DNA of 64,000 nt from Paraburkholderia hospita (GTDB lineage Bacteria; Pseudomonadota; Gammaproteobacteria; Burkholderiales; Burkholderiaceae): NCBI RefSeq assembly GCF_002902965.1, contig NZ_CP026108.1, positions 907,217-971,216 of the forward strand, in the 5' to 3' direction. The notes under the pieces were generated by a model. It had not been told where the DNA came from. It worked only from the letters and a program-made list of their open reading frames with translations, and searched no databases. The number at the start of each line of letters is the position of its first letter. Positions within the stretch are counted from its first letter, which is position 1. Below, in pieces: positions 8,906 through 18,059 of this stretch. Made by a program: the position numbers and the translations under genes.

Positions 8906-10261
8906 GCCAGTGCCTCCGTTTGTTCCTTCTGAAGAGCAGCCCGCATTGCCTGCACCCAGTATTCGTGCTGGACCACGAAGAGCCCTTCGTCCTCGCTGCG
9001 CTCACCCGAGATGAGTGGTTTGAGGCCCATACTTTTTGCGTTCTCGTCAGCCCCGCGAATCCACAACGGCGCACCACGCGAAAGGTCGTTCCACATCGTC
9101 GTCGTACCGGCGTAACCAGCCTGACATGCACGGAACTCTTCAAGGTCGTCGCTAGTGCCCATACCGGATACGTTGAAGAAGTCTTCGTATTGGCGAATAC
9201 GAATAGCACGGTCCGCCGCGCTTTCGCCCTTCGGCGCAAAGCAGAAGATACTAACTTCGGTCTTGTCGACGCTGATTGGCCGGACCACGCGAATCTGTGT
9301 GCTGAACTGGTCCATCAGGAACACGTTCGGATAGAGGCACAGGTTCCGTGTCTGATTGACAATAAAATCCGCTTTCACTTCACCGACGCGTGCCTTGATT
9401 TCGTCGCGATGCTGATAGACTGGGCGTACTTCCGGGTTCATCGTCTTGGTCCACAGCAGGATGTGGCCGTGTTCAAAGCCGTACACGCCGGCTACCGACT
9501 TGCTCCAACTGTTCGCATCCACCGCCTTGGTGCCTTCGACCTTGCGGCGGCCCATGGTCGCAGCATAGTTCCAGTGCAGGGTGCTGACGTGGTAACCGTC
9601 GCATCCGTTCTCCATTTGCATCTTCCAGTTGCCGTCGTAGATGTACGAGGAATTGCCACGCAACACTTCCAGGCCGTTCGGAGCCTGGTCGACGATCTGG
9701 TCGATGATGACCTTCGTCTCGCCGAGATAATCCTCCAGAGCAATCGAATCGGCGTTCAGACTGCCGAACAGGAATCCACGATAGCTTTCGAAGCGAGCTA
9801 CCTTTCGCAGGTCATGCGAGCCATCCGTGTTGAATTGAATCGGATACTGGGTCGTCTTCCCGTCCTTCACCTTCAGCAGTTTCCCGCTGTTGGCGAAGCT
9901 CCAGCCGTGGAACGGACAGGTGAAGGTGCCTTGATTGCCGTGCTTGCGTCGGCACAACATTGCACCTTTGTGTGCGCACGCGTTGATCACGGCGTGCAGC
10001 TCTCCCGTCTTGTCGCGCGTGACGACCACCGGCTGGCGTCCGATCCACGTCGTATAGTAATCGTTGTTATTGGGAATCTGACTTTCGTGCGCGAGGTACA
10101 CCCAATTGCTCTCGAAGATGTGCTTCATCTCGAGATTATAAAGGTCGGGGTTGGTAAAGATGTCACGGCGGCACCGGAAAACACCATTCTCCTGGTCGTC
10201 TTGTACGGCGCTCTGCAGCAGCTCATCCAGTCTGTCTCGCTTTATCGGTAATGGCTGACAT
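8902..10261 (-). pseudogene. benA: Benzoate 1,2-dioxygenase large (alpha) subunit with N-terminal frameshift
   Basis: The Rieske/mononuclear-iron oxygenase that binds benzoate. The Rieske centre [11 protein letters not shown] followed by CPFHGW and the iron triad in [15 protein letters not shown] are intact. The native start is ATG 10261 (behind AGGA) encoding MSAITDKAR, but this frame stops after 12 codons at 10223. The rest, starting [20 protein letters not shown], is one frame away. Deleting one base between 10231 and 10240 rejoins them. As written, the longest frame begins at an internal ATG (10128, 408 residues) and lacks about 44 residues. Either a real mutation inactivating the dioxygenase or a base error. 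catA lies 112 bp upstream on the same strand. Confidence 0.85.
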
Positions 10262-10372
10262 ATTAGTTATCCTATGTGCTTTCTGTGATTAACGCACGGC
10301 GCACACGCATTGAGTGGAATATTTCGGAATGAAGTAGGCGCCAGCGGTTAGAGACGGCCGCTGGGCGGGTGA

Positions 10373-11308
10373 CTATGCCGTGACCGATACACGCGGGCGA
10401 GGAACAATCTGGTTGTCCTCGCCCTCGACGAGCTCAGTCAACTCAATGTTGAATACAATTTCCTTATAGGCGTCAGCTTTAAGCCCCAAACCGATGCCCC
10501 CGGTTTTCTCGACCACGTGAGGAACAAGTTCCTCGCGAGTTGCATAGGCGAAGTCGTCCCAAATCAAGGGATCGCCTTCGATATTGATCTGAGTCGTGAG
10601 TTTTCGTTTGTTCTCCGATGTGACGAAGAAATGGACATGAGCCGGCCGGTTGCCATGACGGGCGAGCGCGTTCAGGAGCTGCTGCGTGGCGCCATGCGGC
10701 GGACAACCATAACCTACGGGCATGAGGGTACGGAATTCATATTTACCGTCAGCGTCCGTCTTGACCCCACCACGAAGATTGAAATCGCTTTGAGCGCCGG
10801 TCGGATCAAAATGCGAATAGAAACCCTTGGAGTTTGCGTGCCAGCATTCGACGACGGCATTTACCACGGGCTTGTCGTCCGGGCCGGTGACAATGCCACG
10901 GATGACAAGCGGGCCTGCGTCTTCGTCGCTATCGATGTCAATCCTCGATACGCCTTTCAGCACCGGAGCGCCGGCGACATACAAAGGACCTTCAATGGTA
11001 CGCGGCGTGCCACCGTGAATGTCGGCTTCGCGGTCCGCGGCATCCATGCGGATATCAAGATACTTTTCAAGACCCAAGCCAGCAGCGAGTAGCGCCGCTT
11101 CCCCGTCCTGTCCAAGCTTGTTGAAATACGTGACGCCAGCCCAAATCTCGTCGGGAGTCATGTCGAGGTCGTCGATCGCCTTGAACAGGTCGCTCAGCAA
11201 GCGATGTGTAATCTGCTTGGTGCGAGCATTCCCATTATCGTTGCCGAGGTTTGCAGCGGCTTTCAAAAGCTCCTGCACTTCCTTCGAATTGAATACCTTA
11301 ACGCTCAT
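10373..11308 (-). CDS. catA: Catechol 1,2-dioxygenase (intradiol, ortho cleavage)
   Basis: 311 residues, ATG behind GAGGAG. It opens catechol between the two hydroxyls to cis,cis-muconate with a non-haem Fe(III). The N-terminal helical dimerisation region (about 1-100) is followed by the beta-sandwich catalytic domain. Iron-ligand contexts are visible: GPLYVAGAPV (Tyr), GKYEFRTLMPVGYGCPPHG (Tyr) and RPAHVHFFV (two His). It is first of the minus-strand run and divergent from the LysR regulator, with a 174-bp shared control region. It completes the benzoate-to-muconate route with benABCD. Confidence 0.95.
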   Translation of the reverse strand: MSVKVFNSKEVQELLKAAANLGNDNGNARTKQITHRLLSDLFKAIDDLDMTPDEIWAGVTYFNKLGQDGEAALLAAGLGLEKYLDIRMDAADREADIHGGTPRTIEGPLYVAGAPVLKGVSRIDIDSDEDAGPLVIRGIVTGPDDKPVVNAVVECWHANSKGFYSHFDPTGAQSDFNLRGGVKTDADGKYEFRTLMPVGYGCPPHGATQQLLNALARHGNRPAHVHFFVTSENKRKLTTQINIEGDPLIWDDFAYATREELVPHVVEKTGGIGLGLKADAYKEIVFNIELTELVEGEDNQIVPRPRVSVTA

Positions 11309-11482
11309 CTCTGCTCCTCAATCTCTCTGGCTTCTTTCGGGTTAACCCTTGTTTCTACCCCCGTCCGAATGCTCGTAAGGTATGAGTGCGTGTTGAAACA
11401 AAGCGCGAAGGCACGATAATTGACGTAAGAACACCCAGTCCAACACTGAATTAGTATTAGTCCATATCCAAGAGGTATTGAA
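11309..11482. promoter_or_regulatory. Divergent control region catA / LysR regulator
   Basis: 174 bp between two divergent start codons, where a LysR-type regulator normally binds (T-N11-A sites) and answers to cis,cis-muconate or benzoate. I could not single out a convincing ATAC-N7-GTAT site of BenM/CatM type by eye. The assignment rests on arrangement only. Confidence 0.5.
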
Positions 11483-12412
11483 ATGGAGCTGCGACACATG
11501 CGCTACTTCGTAGCAGTTGCGGAAGAGCGCAATTTCACGCGCGCAGCCGAGCGACTGTGCATCGCGCAACCGCCACTGAGCCGGCAGATTCAGCAGCTTG
11601 AAGAAACGCTGGGAGTGCAGCTATTTGAGCGCAACTCTCGCCCGTTGAAGCTGACAAACTCAGGCAGGTTTTTCTATTCCCATGCGGTGCAATTACTAGC
11701 TCAGACGGCAGAGCTCGAATCAATGACGAGACGCGTTGGCAACATTGAGCGCAGTCTCTCACTCGGATTTGTAGGCTCGACCTTATATGGAATGCTCCCG
11801 AAGATCATCCGGCGTTTTCGCGACGAGAATACTACCGTCGAGCTAAGCCTCCATGAGATGACGACGATGGACCAGATTAGCGCGCTAAAGGACGGTCGCA
11901 TCGACATCGGATTTGGTCGTATCCGGCACGAAGACGCAAACATCCGAGGGGTTGTGCTGCGCGAAGAAAGAATGATTGTTGCTCTTCCAGTCGGCCACCC
12001 CCTATCAGTCGGAAAGCCGGTACTCGCACTTCGAGACCTGATCAATGAGACGTTGATTATCTTTCCGAACGCGCCGCGCCCAAGTTACGCTGACCAGGTA
12101 CTTTCGGCTTTTCAGGAACGCACCCTCAAGCCTGCCAGAATCTACGAAGTTCGCGAACTACAGATCGCACTAGGGCTAGTCGCAGCCGGCGAAGGAATAT
12201 CTGTCGTTCCCAGCAGCGTGCATGGCCTCAAGCGTGACGATGTGGTCTACCGGGAACTGGATGACCCGACTCTTGTGTCACCAATCATTATGAGCATGCG
12301 CATGCTTGACGAGTCGACTGACATTCACGAAATGCTCGAGCTTATCTACCGGTTATATGAGGAGGAACGGATACCCTATATTTTCGGAGAATTATTGTGC
12401 TATCCCTCGTAA
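11483..12412 (+). CDS. LysR-type regulator of the CatR/BenM/CatM group
   Basis: 309 residues. The N-terminal winged helix (MELRHMRYFVAVAEERNFTR, then AAERLCIAQPPLSRQIQQLE) is typical of catechol/benzoate LysR proteins. An effector domain of two alpha/beta lobes follows, including GFVGSTLYGMLPKII. In this group cis,cis-muconate (and in BenM also benzoate) activates the divergent cat/ben promoters. AAGAGG lies upstream of the start. The 3' end overlaps the GTG start of catC by 16 bp, so regulator, catC and benE form one plus-strand unit. Confidence 0.92.
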   Translation: MELRHMRYFVAVAEERNFTRAAERLCIAQPPLSRQIQQLEETLGVQLFERNSRPLKLTNSGRFFYSHAVQLLAQTAELESMTRRVGNIERSLSLGFVGSTLYGMLPKIIRRFRDENTTVELSLHEMTTMDQISALKDGRIDIGFGRIRHEDANIRGVVLREERMIVALPVGHPLSVGKPVLALRDLINETLIIFPNAPRPSYADQVLSAFQERTLKPARIYEVRELQIALGLVAAGEGISVVPSSVHGLKRDDVVYRELDDPTLVSPIIMSMRMLDESTDIHEMLELIYRLYEEERIPYIFGELLCYPS

Positions 12413-12675
12413 GAATGGACGTGCGCCTGCCGCACGATATGCCCGTCACACTGGCTGATCAAATCAAGGCTCGCGAGAAGGAATATTCGCAGGAGCTACA
12501 GCGGCAAGGGAAGTGGCAGCAATTGCATCGCATCGTCGGCGAGTATGCGAACTACAGCATCTTCGACGTCGACTCGCACGACGAACTGCATACCATCCTT
12601 TCCGGTCTGCCGTTGTTTCCCTACATGGCGATGCAGGTGACCGCGCTGGCACGTCATCCGTCCTCCATTCGCTGA
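12397..12675 (+). CDS. catC: Muconolactone delta-isomerase
   Basis: 92 residues, the usual size. It isomerises muconolactone to 3-oxoadipate enol-lactone in the ortho-cleavage pathway and forms a decamer in its known relatives. Characteristic stretches are RMDVRLPHDMPV, EKEYSQELQRQGKWQQLHRI with VGEYANYSIFDV, and LPLFPYMAMQVTALARHPSS. GTG start inside the end of the regulator gene, with CGGAG upstream; its stop overlaps the likely benE start (TGATG at 12673-12677). No muconate cycloisomerase (catB) lies in the cluster, so its substrate must come from an enzyme encoded elsewhere. Confidence 0.93.
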   Translation: MLSLVRMDVRLPHDMPVTLADQIKAREKEYSQELQRQGKWQQLHRIVGEYANYSIFDVDSHDELHTILSGLPLFPYMAMQVTALARHPSSIR

Positions 12676-13895
12676 TGCTACGAACGGGATCCATGAGAGA
12701 CACGATTAGTACTGCGGTGCCCACCGCCACGAAAGAGAGATGGTCGATATCGGCAGTTACCGCGGGACTGCTTGCCGTCATCATTTCCTACGCCGGCCCG
12801 CTTGCAATATTCTTTCAGGCGGCGCGAGCGGCACATGTCGGCAACGACGTCGTCGCATCGTGGGTCTGGTCGATTTCGATTGGTGCCGCAGTCTCTGGAA
12901 TCGCACTAAGCTGGTGGCTGAAGCAGCCAATCATCACGGCGTGGTCCGCCCCCGGGACCGCGCTGCTTGTTGCGCTGTTTCCGGACATACCCGTGAGCGA
13001 CGCAATAGGCGCCTATATTGTCGCTGGTGCCTGCATTTTTGCGCTTGGCATGTCTGGATTCTTTGACGGGATAGTGAAGCGCATTCCGCAAGGGATTGCC
13101 TGTGGAATGATGGCGGGCATTCTCTTTCAGTTCGGCACCAACGTATTCAAATCGATCGCCGTCAATCCCTGGCTCGCTCTCGGGATGCTAGCGAGCTACC
13201 TGGTCTTCCGGCGATGGGCCGCGCGCTACTGCCTGATTCTGGTACTAGCTGTCGGCTGCGTTCTCGCTATGGCAATGGGCTTGACGCATCTCGAATCTGT
13301 CAGTTTTCACCTGACGCACCCAGTGTTCACCATGCCAACCTGGACCTGGCAGTCAACTGTCAGTCTGGCGGTCCCGCTGGTAATCGTGAGCTTGACCGGT
13401 CAATTCCTGCCTGGGTTCGCAATCCTGCGAGTATCGGGATATCAGACGCCGAGTCGCCCGGTGCTCGTCGGGACCAGCATGGCGTCGATTCTGGTCGCGT
13501 TCACCGGAGGCATAACGATTGTCATCGCAGCGATCACCGCGGCCTTGTGCACCGGACCGGAAGCGCATCGTGACCCGGAGCGCCGCTATGTCGCAGGTAT
13601 CGCAAATGGACTCTTCTACCTCATTGGGGGCACATTCGCCGGGACGGTCGTCATGCTCTTTGCTGCCCTCCCTAATGCTTTCGTTGCCGTGCTCGCGGGA
13701 CTTGCTTTGCTCGGTGCAATTGCGACGAACGTAGTCGGACTGGTGCAAGATGCAGCCCATCGCGAAGCGTCGTTCATCACGTTCATCGCAACAGCTTCCA
13801 ACATGAGCTTTCTCGGCCTCGGTGCGGCGTTTTGGGGCATCGTTCTGGGCACGGCGGCTCATTTGATTTTGAAAAAGACAAGCCATCGCCGCTAG
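12675..13895 (+). CDS. benE: Benzoate/H+ symporter BenE
   Basis: 406 residues from ATG 12675 (overlapping the catC stop) or 400 from ATG 12693. A polytopic membrane protein with about 11-12 predicted spans and BenE-family sequence: QPIITAWSAPGTALLVALFP, GACIFALGMSGFFDGIVKRI, LTGQFLPGFAILRVSGY and TGGITIVIAAITAALCTGPE. It imports benzoate with protons. A longer frame upstream (to 12513) overlaps catC and is not credible. Last gene of the regulator-catC-benE unit. Confidence 0.93.
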   Translation: MLRTGSMRDTISTAVPTATKERWSISAVTAGLLAVIISYAGPLAIFFQAARAAHVGNDVVASWVWSISIGAAVSGIALSWWLKQPIITAWSAPGTALLVALFPDIPVSDAIGAYIVAGACIFALGMSGFFDGIVKRIPQGIACGMMAGILFQFGTNVFKSIAVNPWLALGMLASYLVFRRWAARYCLILVLAVGCVLAMAMGLTHLESVSFHLTHPVFTMPTWTWQSTVSLAVPLVIVSLTGQFLPGFAILRVSGYQTPSRPVLVGTSMASILVAFTGGITIVIAAITAALCTGPEAHRDPERRYVAGIANGLFYLIGGTFAGTVVMLFAALPNAFVAVLAGLALLGAIATNVVGLVQDAAHREASFITFIATASNMSFLGLGAAFWGIVLGTAAHLILKKTSHRR

Positions 13896-14323
13896 CCGAA
13901 GGCAGCGAAGGAAATCGGACGCAAACTCTTATCGACTGGCGGGACGGTGGCTGGTCCGAAGCGTGTCCGCGGAACCGCCAGCACTGTCCGGAGCTCGCGG
14001 TTTTTCGCTCCCGTTACGCAGTAACCACGCTTATGAGCGAGCACGAACCTCTCTCTCGATTGCTAGATAATTGTTCCGTTGGTGTGAGTGCTCTCTTTCG
14101 ATAGGCGTACGGGTTTGATGTTCGCCCGGACCTGCTCTGTTCACTGGGCCAGCCAACGGTAGGTACCGTTGAGTCGCCGCGCGAATTTGGCGAGCGTATT
14201 TGCGGCCTTGCCACACGCCTGATCGCCCGTCTGGCGAATGCCAGGAGGGCTGACCACCGGGGCTTCGACGTTCAGGCCTTTGCGTAAGCACGCGCGAATT
14301 ATCTGTAGGAAAGGAGCTGTGCC
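13896..14323. other. Spacer between benE and redoxin gene
   Basis: About 430 bases with only short competing frames on both strands. AGGAAAGGAG just before 14324 is the ribosome binding site of the next gene. No terminator with a clear T-run was seen. Confidence 0.4.
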
Positions 14324-14860
14324 ATGCTTGTCCCGCGTCGAACGGCACCCTCGCTTGTCGTTGATACCGTGAATCACGGTTCGTTCGATCTAGCCTCTCA
14401 GAAGCCTAGACGAATGACGTTGATTTATTTTTATCGAGGTTTCCACTGCAGGATTTGCGCAGCATATCTGCAGGAGTTGGAGCGCCTCACGCCGGCATTT
14501 GCTGAACGAGGCGTCACGACGATTGCCATCAGTTCTGATAGCAAGGCTCGCGCGAGAGGAATGCAGAAAAAGATTGCGGCTAATCATTTGCGCATCGGTT
14601 ACGGACTTCCGCTGACCGAAGCCAGGAAATGGGGGCTCTTTATCTCGACGTCTCGCGGCGAGTCATCCATTGGAATCGAAGAGCTCGAGGTCTTCTTCGA
14701 GTCTGGCCTGTTTCTGGTGCGTGCCGACCGGACGATCTTTTATCTTTCCGTGCAGTCGATACCTTTCGTACGCCCTAATTTTGAGGAACTGCTGCACGCT
14801 CTCGATTTCGCGATCGAGCATGATTATCCGGCGCGAGGCGAGTACGTCGGCGTCTTGTGA
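14324..14860 (+). CDS. AhpC/TSA-like redoxin (peroxiredoxin-like)
   Basis: 178 residues, start preceded by a strong GGAAAGGAG. A thioredoxin-fold redoxin: YFYRGFHCRICAAYLQELER carries a CxxC where peroxiredoxins have the peroxidatic Cys region (about residues 44-47). Then come a strand ERGVTTIAISSDSKARARG and a strand before FVRPNFEELLHALDF. The Thr of the peroxiredoxin PxxxTxxC motif is absent, so it may be a thiol oxidoreductase instead. The presumed role is reduction of peroxides or disulfides in the cytoplasm (no signal peptide). Monocistronic as far as can be seen. Confidence 0.8.
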   Translation: MLVPRRTAPSLVVDTVNHGSFDLASQKPRRMTLIYFYRGFHCRICAAYLQELERLTPAFAERGVTTIAISSDSKARARGMQKKIAANHLRIGYGLPLTEARKWGLFISTSRGESSIGIEELEVFFESGLFLVRADRTIFYLSVQSIPFVRPNFEELLHALDFAIEHDYPARGEYVGVL

Positions 14861-15059
14861 TCTCTGGAACGGGTTGTTAATGCCTTCGGACTTCTTTGAG
14901 ACGAGCGTCTGACGCTAAAGCGAGTTCGATTTCCGCTTCACGGAAGAAAAACCGATGTGATCGCCGTTTTTTGCGATCGCGTCACCAGCAGGCAACACTG
15001 ATGCATCTCGCTGCAGGCCAACCTCGTGCATACGCCCCGCCACTGTCCCTCGTTCGAAG

Positions 15060-15107
15060 AACGGTACCCGCGGACCAACCTGCGGCGGTCAGTCCGCGGG
15101 TACCGTT
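15060..15107. terminator. Perfect 16-bp inverted repeat, hairpin between convergent genes
   Basis: AACGGTACCCGCGGAC (15060-15075) and its exact reverse complement at 15092-15107 enclose a 16-base loop. It sits just downstream of cusF (minus strand) and after the redoxin gene (plus strand). It is a plausible terminator structure although the T-run is poor. Confidence 0.45.
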
Positions 15108-15118
15108 TCAGCGCCGCA

Positions 15119-15469
15119 TCACAATTGCCTTTCCATCGCCACAACAGTCAATGTTCCGTTGACATTCTCGACGCGCACTTTGACCTTATCGGCTTCGTGA
15201 ACCCGTTTGACCATATCAGCGTCCTTCACCTTGAACGCCATGGTCATCGGCGGCATCCCGACGTTTTCGAGCGCCCCGTGTTTCAGCGTGACCATACCCG
15301 CAGCGGCATCGACGTTCTTCACCTCGGCATCAGTCATCGCTGCGCCGGACGGTGCTTTCATTGCGGAAGGCTTTCCTGACATACTCATTCCAGCCATACC
15401 ATCATCTGCGAATGCGGGTGCGGCGACCACGGCCGCGAAAGCCGTATACGCGACGATCATCTTCTTCAT
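15119..15469 (-). CDS. CusF-like periplasmic copper/silver-binding protein
   Basis: 116 residues with a signal peptide (MKKMIVAYTAFAAVVAAPAFA, cleavage after AFA). The Met-rich linker DGMAGMSMSGK is followed by the CusF beta-barrel domain with the metal signature LENVGMPPMTMAFKV. CusF proteins hand Cu(I)/Ag(I) to the CusA-type RND pump. The upstream partner here is only a C-terminal piece of CusA, whose stop abuts this gene's start at 15469, so the normal cusA-cusF order is kept but the pump is incomplete. Confidence 0.88.
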   Translation of the reverse strand: MKKMIVAYTAFAAVVAAPAFADDGMAGMSMSGKPSAMKAPSGAAMTDAEVKNVDAAAGMVTLKHGALENVGMPPMTMAFKVKDADMVKRVHEADKVKVRVENVNGTLTVVAMERQL

Positions 15470-16640
15470 TAAAGTTCTCCTGTTTCAGTTGATGGCACTT
15501 TTGCGCCGGACGGTACTACATGAGAAAACCCGGTGTCCTGGCTTCGTGCAACGCGACGGCGCTGCAACAGGAACCAGGCTGCGGGAATGACAAACATCGA
15601 AAGGATGGGCGCGGTCACCATCCCGCCAACCATAGGTGCGGCGATGCGCTGCATTACTTCGGAGCCTGCTCCATGGCCGACCATGATGGGAACAAGACCA
15701 GCGAGCACGACCGCAACCGTCATGGCTTTCGGCCGTACCCGCAGCACAGCGCCTTCACGGATCGCGTCGAGCAGTGTGGCCTCATCAAGAAACTCACCGA
15801 CTTCAAGTCGCCGGTTCAGAGCGCCCTTCAGATAAAGCAGCATGACGACGCCGAACTCAGCCGCTACACCCGCGAGCGCGATAAATCCCACGGAAGTCGC
15901 GACCGACACCGCATGACCCAGTATCCAGATGAACCAGAACCCGCCGACCAGCGCGAATGGCACCGTCGACATCAGAAGGAGCGCGTCGGCAGACGAGTTG
16001 AACGTGAGGAACAGCAACACGAATATGACCACGAGCGTCACCGGAACGACGGTTCGCAACTTCGCCTCCGCGCGCTCGAGGTACTCAAACTGGCCTGACC
16101 AGGTAATCGAGTATCCCGGCGGAAGCGTGACCTTTTTCGCCACGGTCTGCTGCATCGCTTTCACCGCCGACTGCAGGTCCACGTTCTGGATATCGACGTA
16201 CACATACCCTGAGAGCCGAGCGTTTTCGCTGCGAATCGACGGCGGACCGTCGGCAATCCGGATATCAGCGACATCGCCGAGCTGAATCTGTGCGCCCCGG
16301 TCAGTGACCACCGGCAACTGACGAAGCTTCTCGAGCGAATCGCGTACCTCGCGCGGATATCGAATGTTGATGGGAAAGCGCTCGCGTCCCGCAATCAATT
16401 CGCCGACGTTTTCGCCCCCGACTGCCGACGACACGACCGACTGGATATCACTGACAGAAAGCCCATAGCGTGCGGCGGCGTGACGGTTGATGTCGACGTC
16501 GATGTACCTGCCGCCATTCAGTCGCTCGGCAAGAGCTGACGTGACGCCTTGCACGTTCCCGACTGTGGCCTCGACCTGTGCCGCAACCCTGTCGATTTGA
16601 TTGAGGTCCGGTCCACATTGAATTCCGATGAGAGCCCTGG
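15469..16640 (-). pseudogene. CusA/CzcA heavy-metal RND pump, N-terminally truncated
   Basis: About 390 codons of an RND pump whose relatives have about 1040. It begins within the second periplasmic half (GPDLNQIDRVAAQVEATVGN), runs through NGGRYIDVDINRHAAARYGL and PVVTDRGAQIQLGDVADIRI, and ends with the last five or six membrane spans (VVIFVLLFLTFNSSADALLL, MTVAVVLAGLVPIMVGHGAG). The homology starts right after an in-frame TGA near 16640, so the first 600 or so residues, half of the pump, are missing. The longest ATG frame (16554) would give 361 residues without a working pump. A deletion or recombination scar. Confidence 0.85.
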
Positions 16641-17338
16641 CTCACAACAGAACGCTGCATCGGGTGACTTTTCATCCCTAACGCGACGGCGACACGCATA
16701 TACAGATCGCGCCGCCGTCGCGTTGTCGGTGACACCTGTATAGCGTTTATTGAACGCAAACACGGCATAGATCGACGGTCCGAAGATAAACATTTCTATT
16801 AAGCCACGGCACGAAAACGTATTCATCGTAAGCGTTGGAGCCAATAAAAATCCAACGGTGCAAAGAGCAAGACATGGTAATACCCTCGATATGAAAGCAC
16901 ATCGTCATCGATTAAACAAACACGAATAAGGTCTACAAGGTACAGCTAGGAACCCCTCCCTCCCAAGAACGAATATCTAAGCTTTATCTACGCTTTAATG
17001 ATAGACAGAGGCCCGCGGAAATCCATTATCTATAAGAGTTTCCACATACCACATAAGAATCTGATCAACATACCTAGGTATCGAATTGAGCCGGGAACAG
17101 TTACTCCGTATTCGGATTCAACGAGACAACATGTAGCGCAAGAAAAAGCGCGATAAGAACCCGCCACACTGCAGCGTCGGATCTCACCCAGCGCTATCGC
17201 TGCGAAGACGCGCGCACGCGGTAAGCTGCATTCCGTTTCGCTCTAAAACGGCCCTACCCGTGCCGGGCGATGAATTGTTAATGACTGGATTCCCGCTGTG
17301 TACGACCGAATACTTCTCTTGATTTTGAGCGACCTCTC
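16641..17338. other. AT-richer spacer with a hairpin
   Basis: About 700 bases without a recognisable gene. AACGCGACGGCG (16680-16691) and its reverse complement at 16713-16724 form a 12-bp inverted repeat. From about 16780 to 17150 the composition is clearly AT-richer than its neighbours, which suggests foreign DNA. Confidence 0.4.
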
Positions 17339-17785
17339 TCAAATATCCATTTTGACCAGTTCCGCAACTGACTTTGCTCTCATTTTTTGCATCAGATGTG
17401 ACCTGTTTGCCTTGATGGTTATTTCACTGAGGCACAGTTCGGAGGCAATCTGCTTGTTCATTAATCCCTTGGCCACAAGAGCCAATATGTCTCGCTCTCT
17501 GGGTGTAAGGGATAAATACCGGGCAAGAAGTTCTTTTTGTCTGCGATCCGTCTCTCTACGCCGATAGTCGTATTCGAGGGCAGATTCAACAGACTCCAGC
17601 ATGTCCTGACTACGGAATGGTTTGCTTAGAAAATCCAAAGCACCGGCCTTCATCGCATCAACAGTCATTCTTACGTCACCGTAAGCAGAGGTAAAAATTA
17701 TTGGCACGTTAAAATGCCCCGTGCGCAGTCGGTGTTGAAGTTCAAGCCCTCCCATACCAGGCATGCGAACATCCCAATGTTCGAT
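17339..17785 (-). pseudogene. FixJ/NarL-type response regulator lacking the start of its receiver domain
   Basis: The frame holds the second half of a receiver domain beginning just before the phosphoacceptor (DVRMPGMGGLELQHRL), then VPIIFTSAYGDVRMTVDAMK, the conserved Lys (LDFLSKPF), and a complete LuxR-type helix-turn-helix (LTPRERDILALVAKGLMNKQ, IASELCLSEITIKANRSHLM). The first 50 or so residues, including the acidic pocket, are absent. Upstream sequence instead belongs to the adjoining unrelated gene, so a recombination joint lies near 17785. The 141-residue ATG frame (17764) might still be translated as a DNA-binding fragment. Confidence 0.75.
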
Positions 17786-18017
17786 CGCCCTTCATCAAAA
17801 CCTGCCTGCCCGGCATCTTGACCCTCGGAATATCGGCCACCGGACGCGAGAAATCCACCTTTTGGTCGGCCATGCGTATGTCCGCATCGGGACGATGCAA
17901 CATAGCTGCGTAGCCAAACGCGATGTACCCTGGAGGGTGCGGGGACGATTTGGCGATCGCCAGCACACTTATCACGAACCCGCCGTGCGTCTCGATTATT
18001 TCTTTGCCTTCCGCCAT
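17760..18017 (-). pseudogene. Small hypothetical protein (GFVISV type), 3' end lost at a joint
   Basis: Start MAEGKEIIETHGGFVISVLA at 18017 with AAAGG upstream. About 80 residues look native; then the frame runs into the response-regulator fragment in another register. It shares the GFVI-S/T-V opening and size with the gene just upstream on the same strand (18060-18323), so the two are probably paralogues in one unit. Function unknown. Confidence 0.45.
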
Positions 18018-18059
18018 GCCTTTCTACATCGTCGTGTGCGCGGAACCGCCGCACGCGGC

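Noticed and set aside
8920..10251. 443-codon plus-strand ORF opposite benA
   Set aside because: Antisense shadow of a well-conserved dioxygenase gene; composition follows benA codon positions and no domain is visible.
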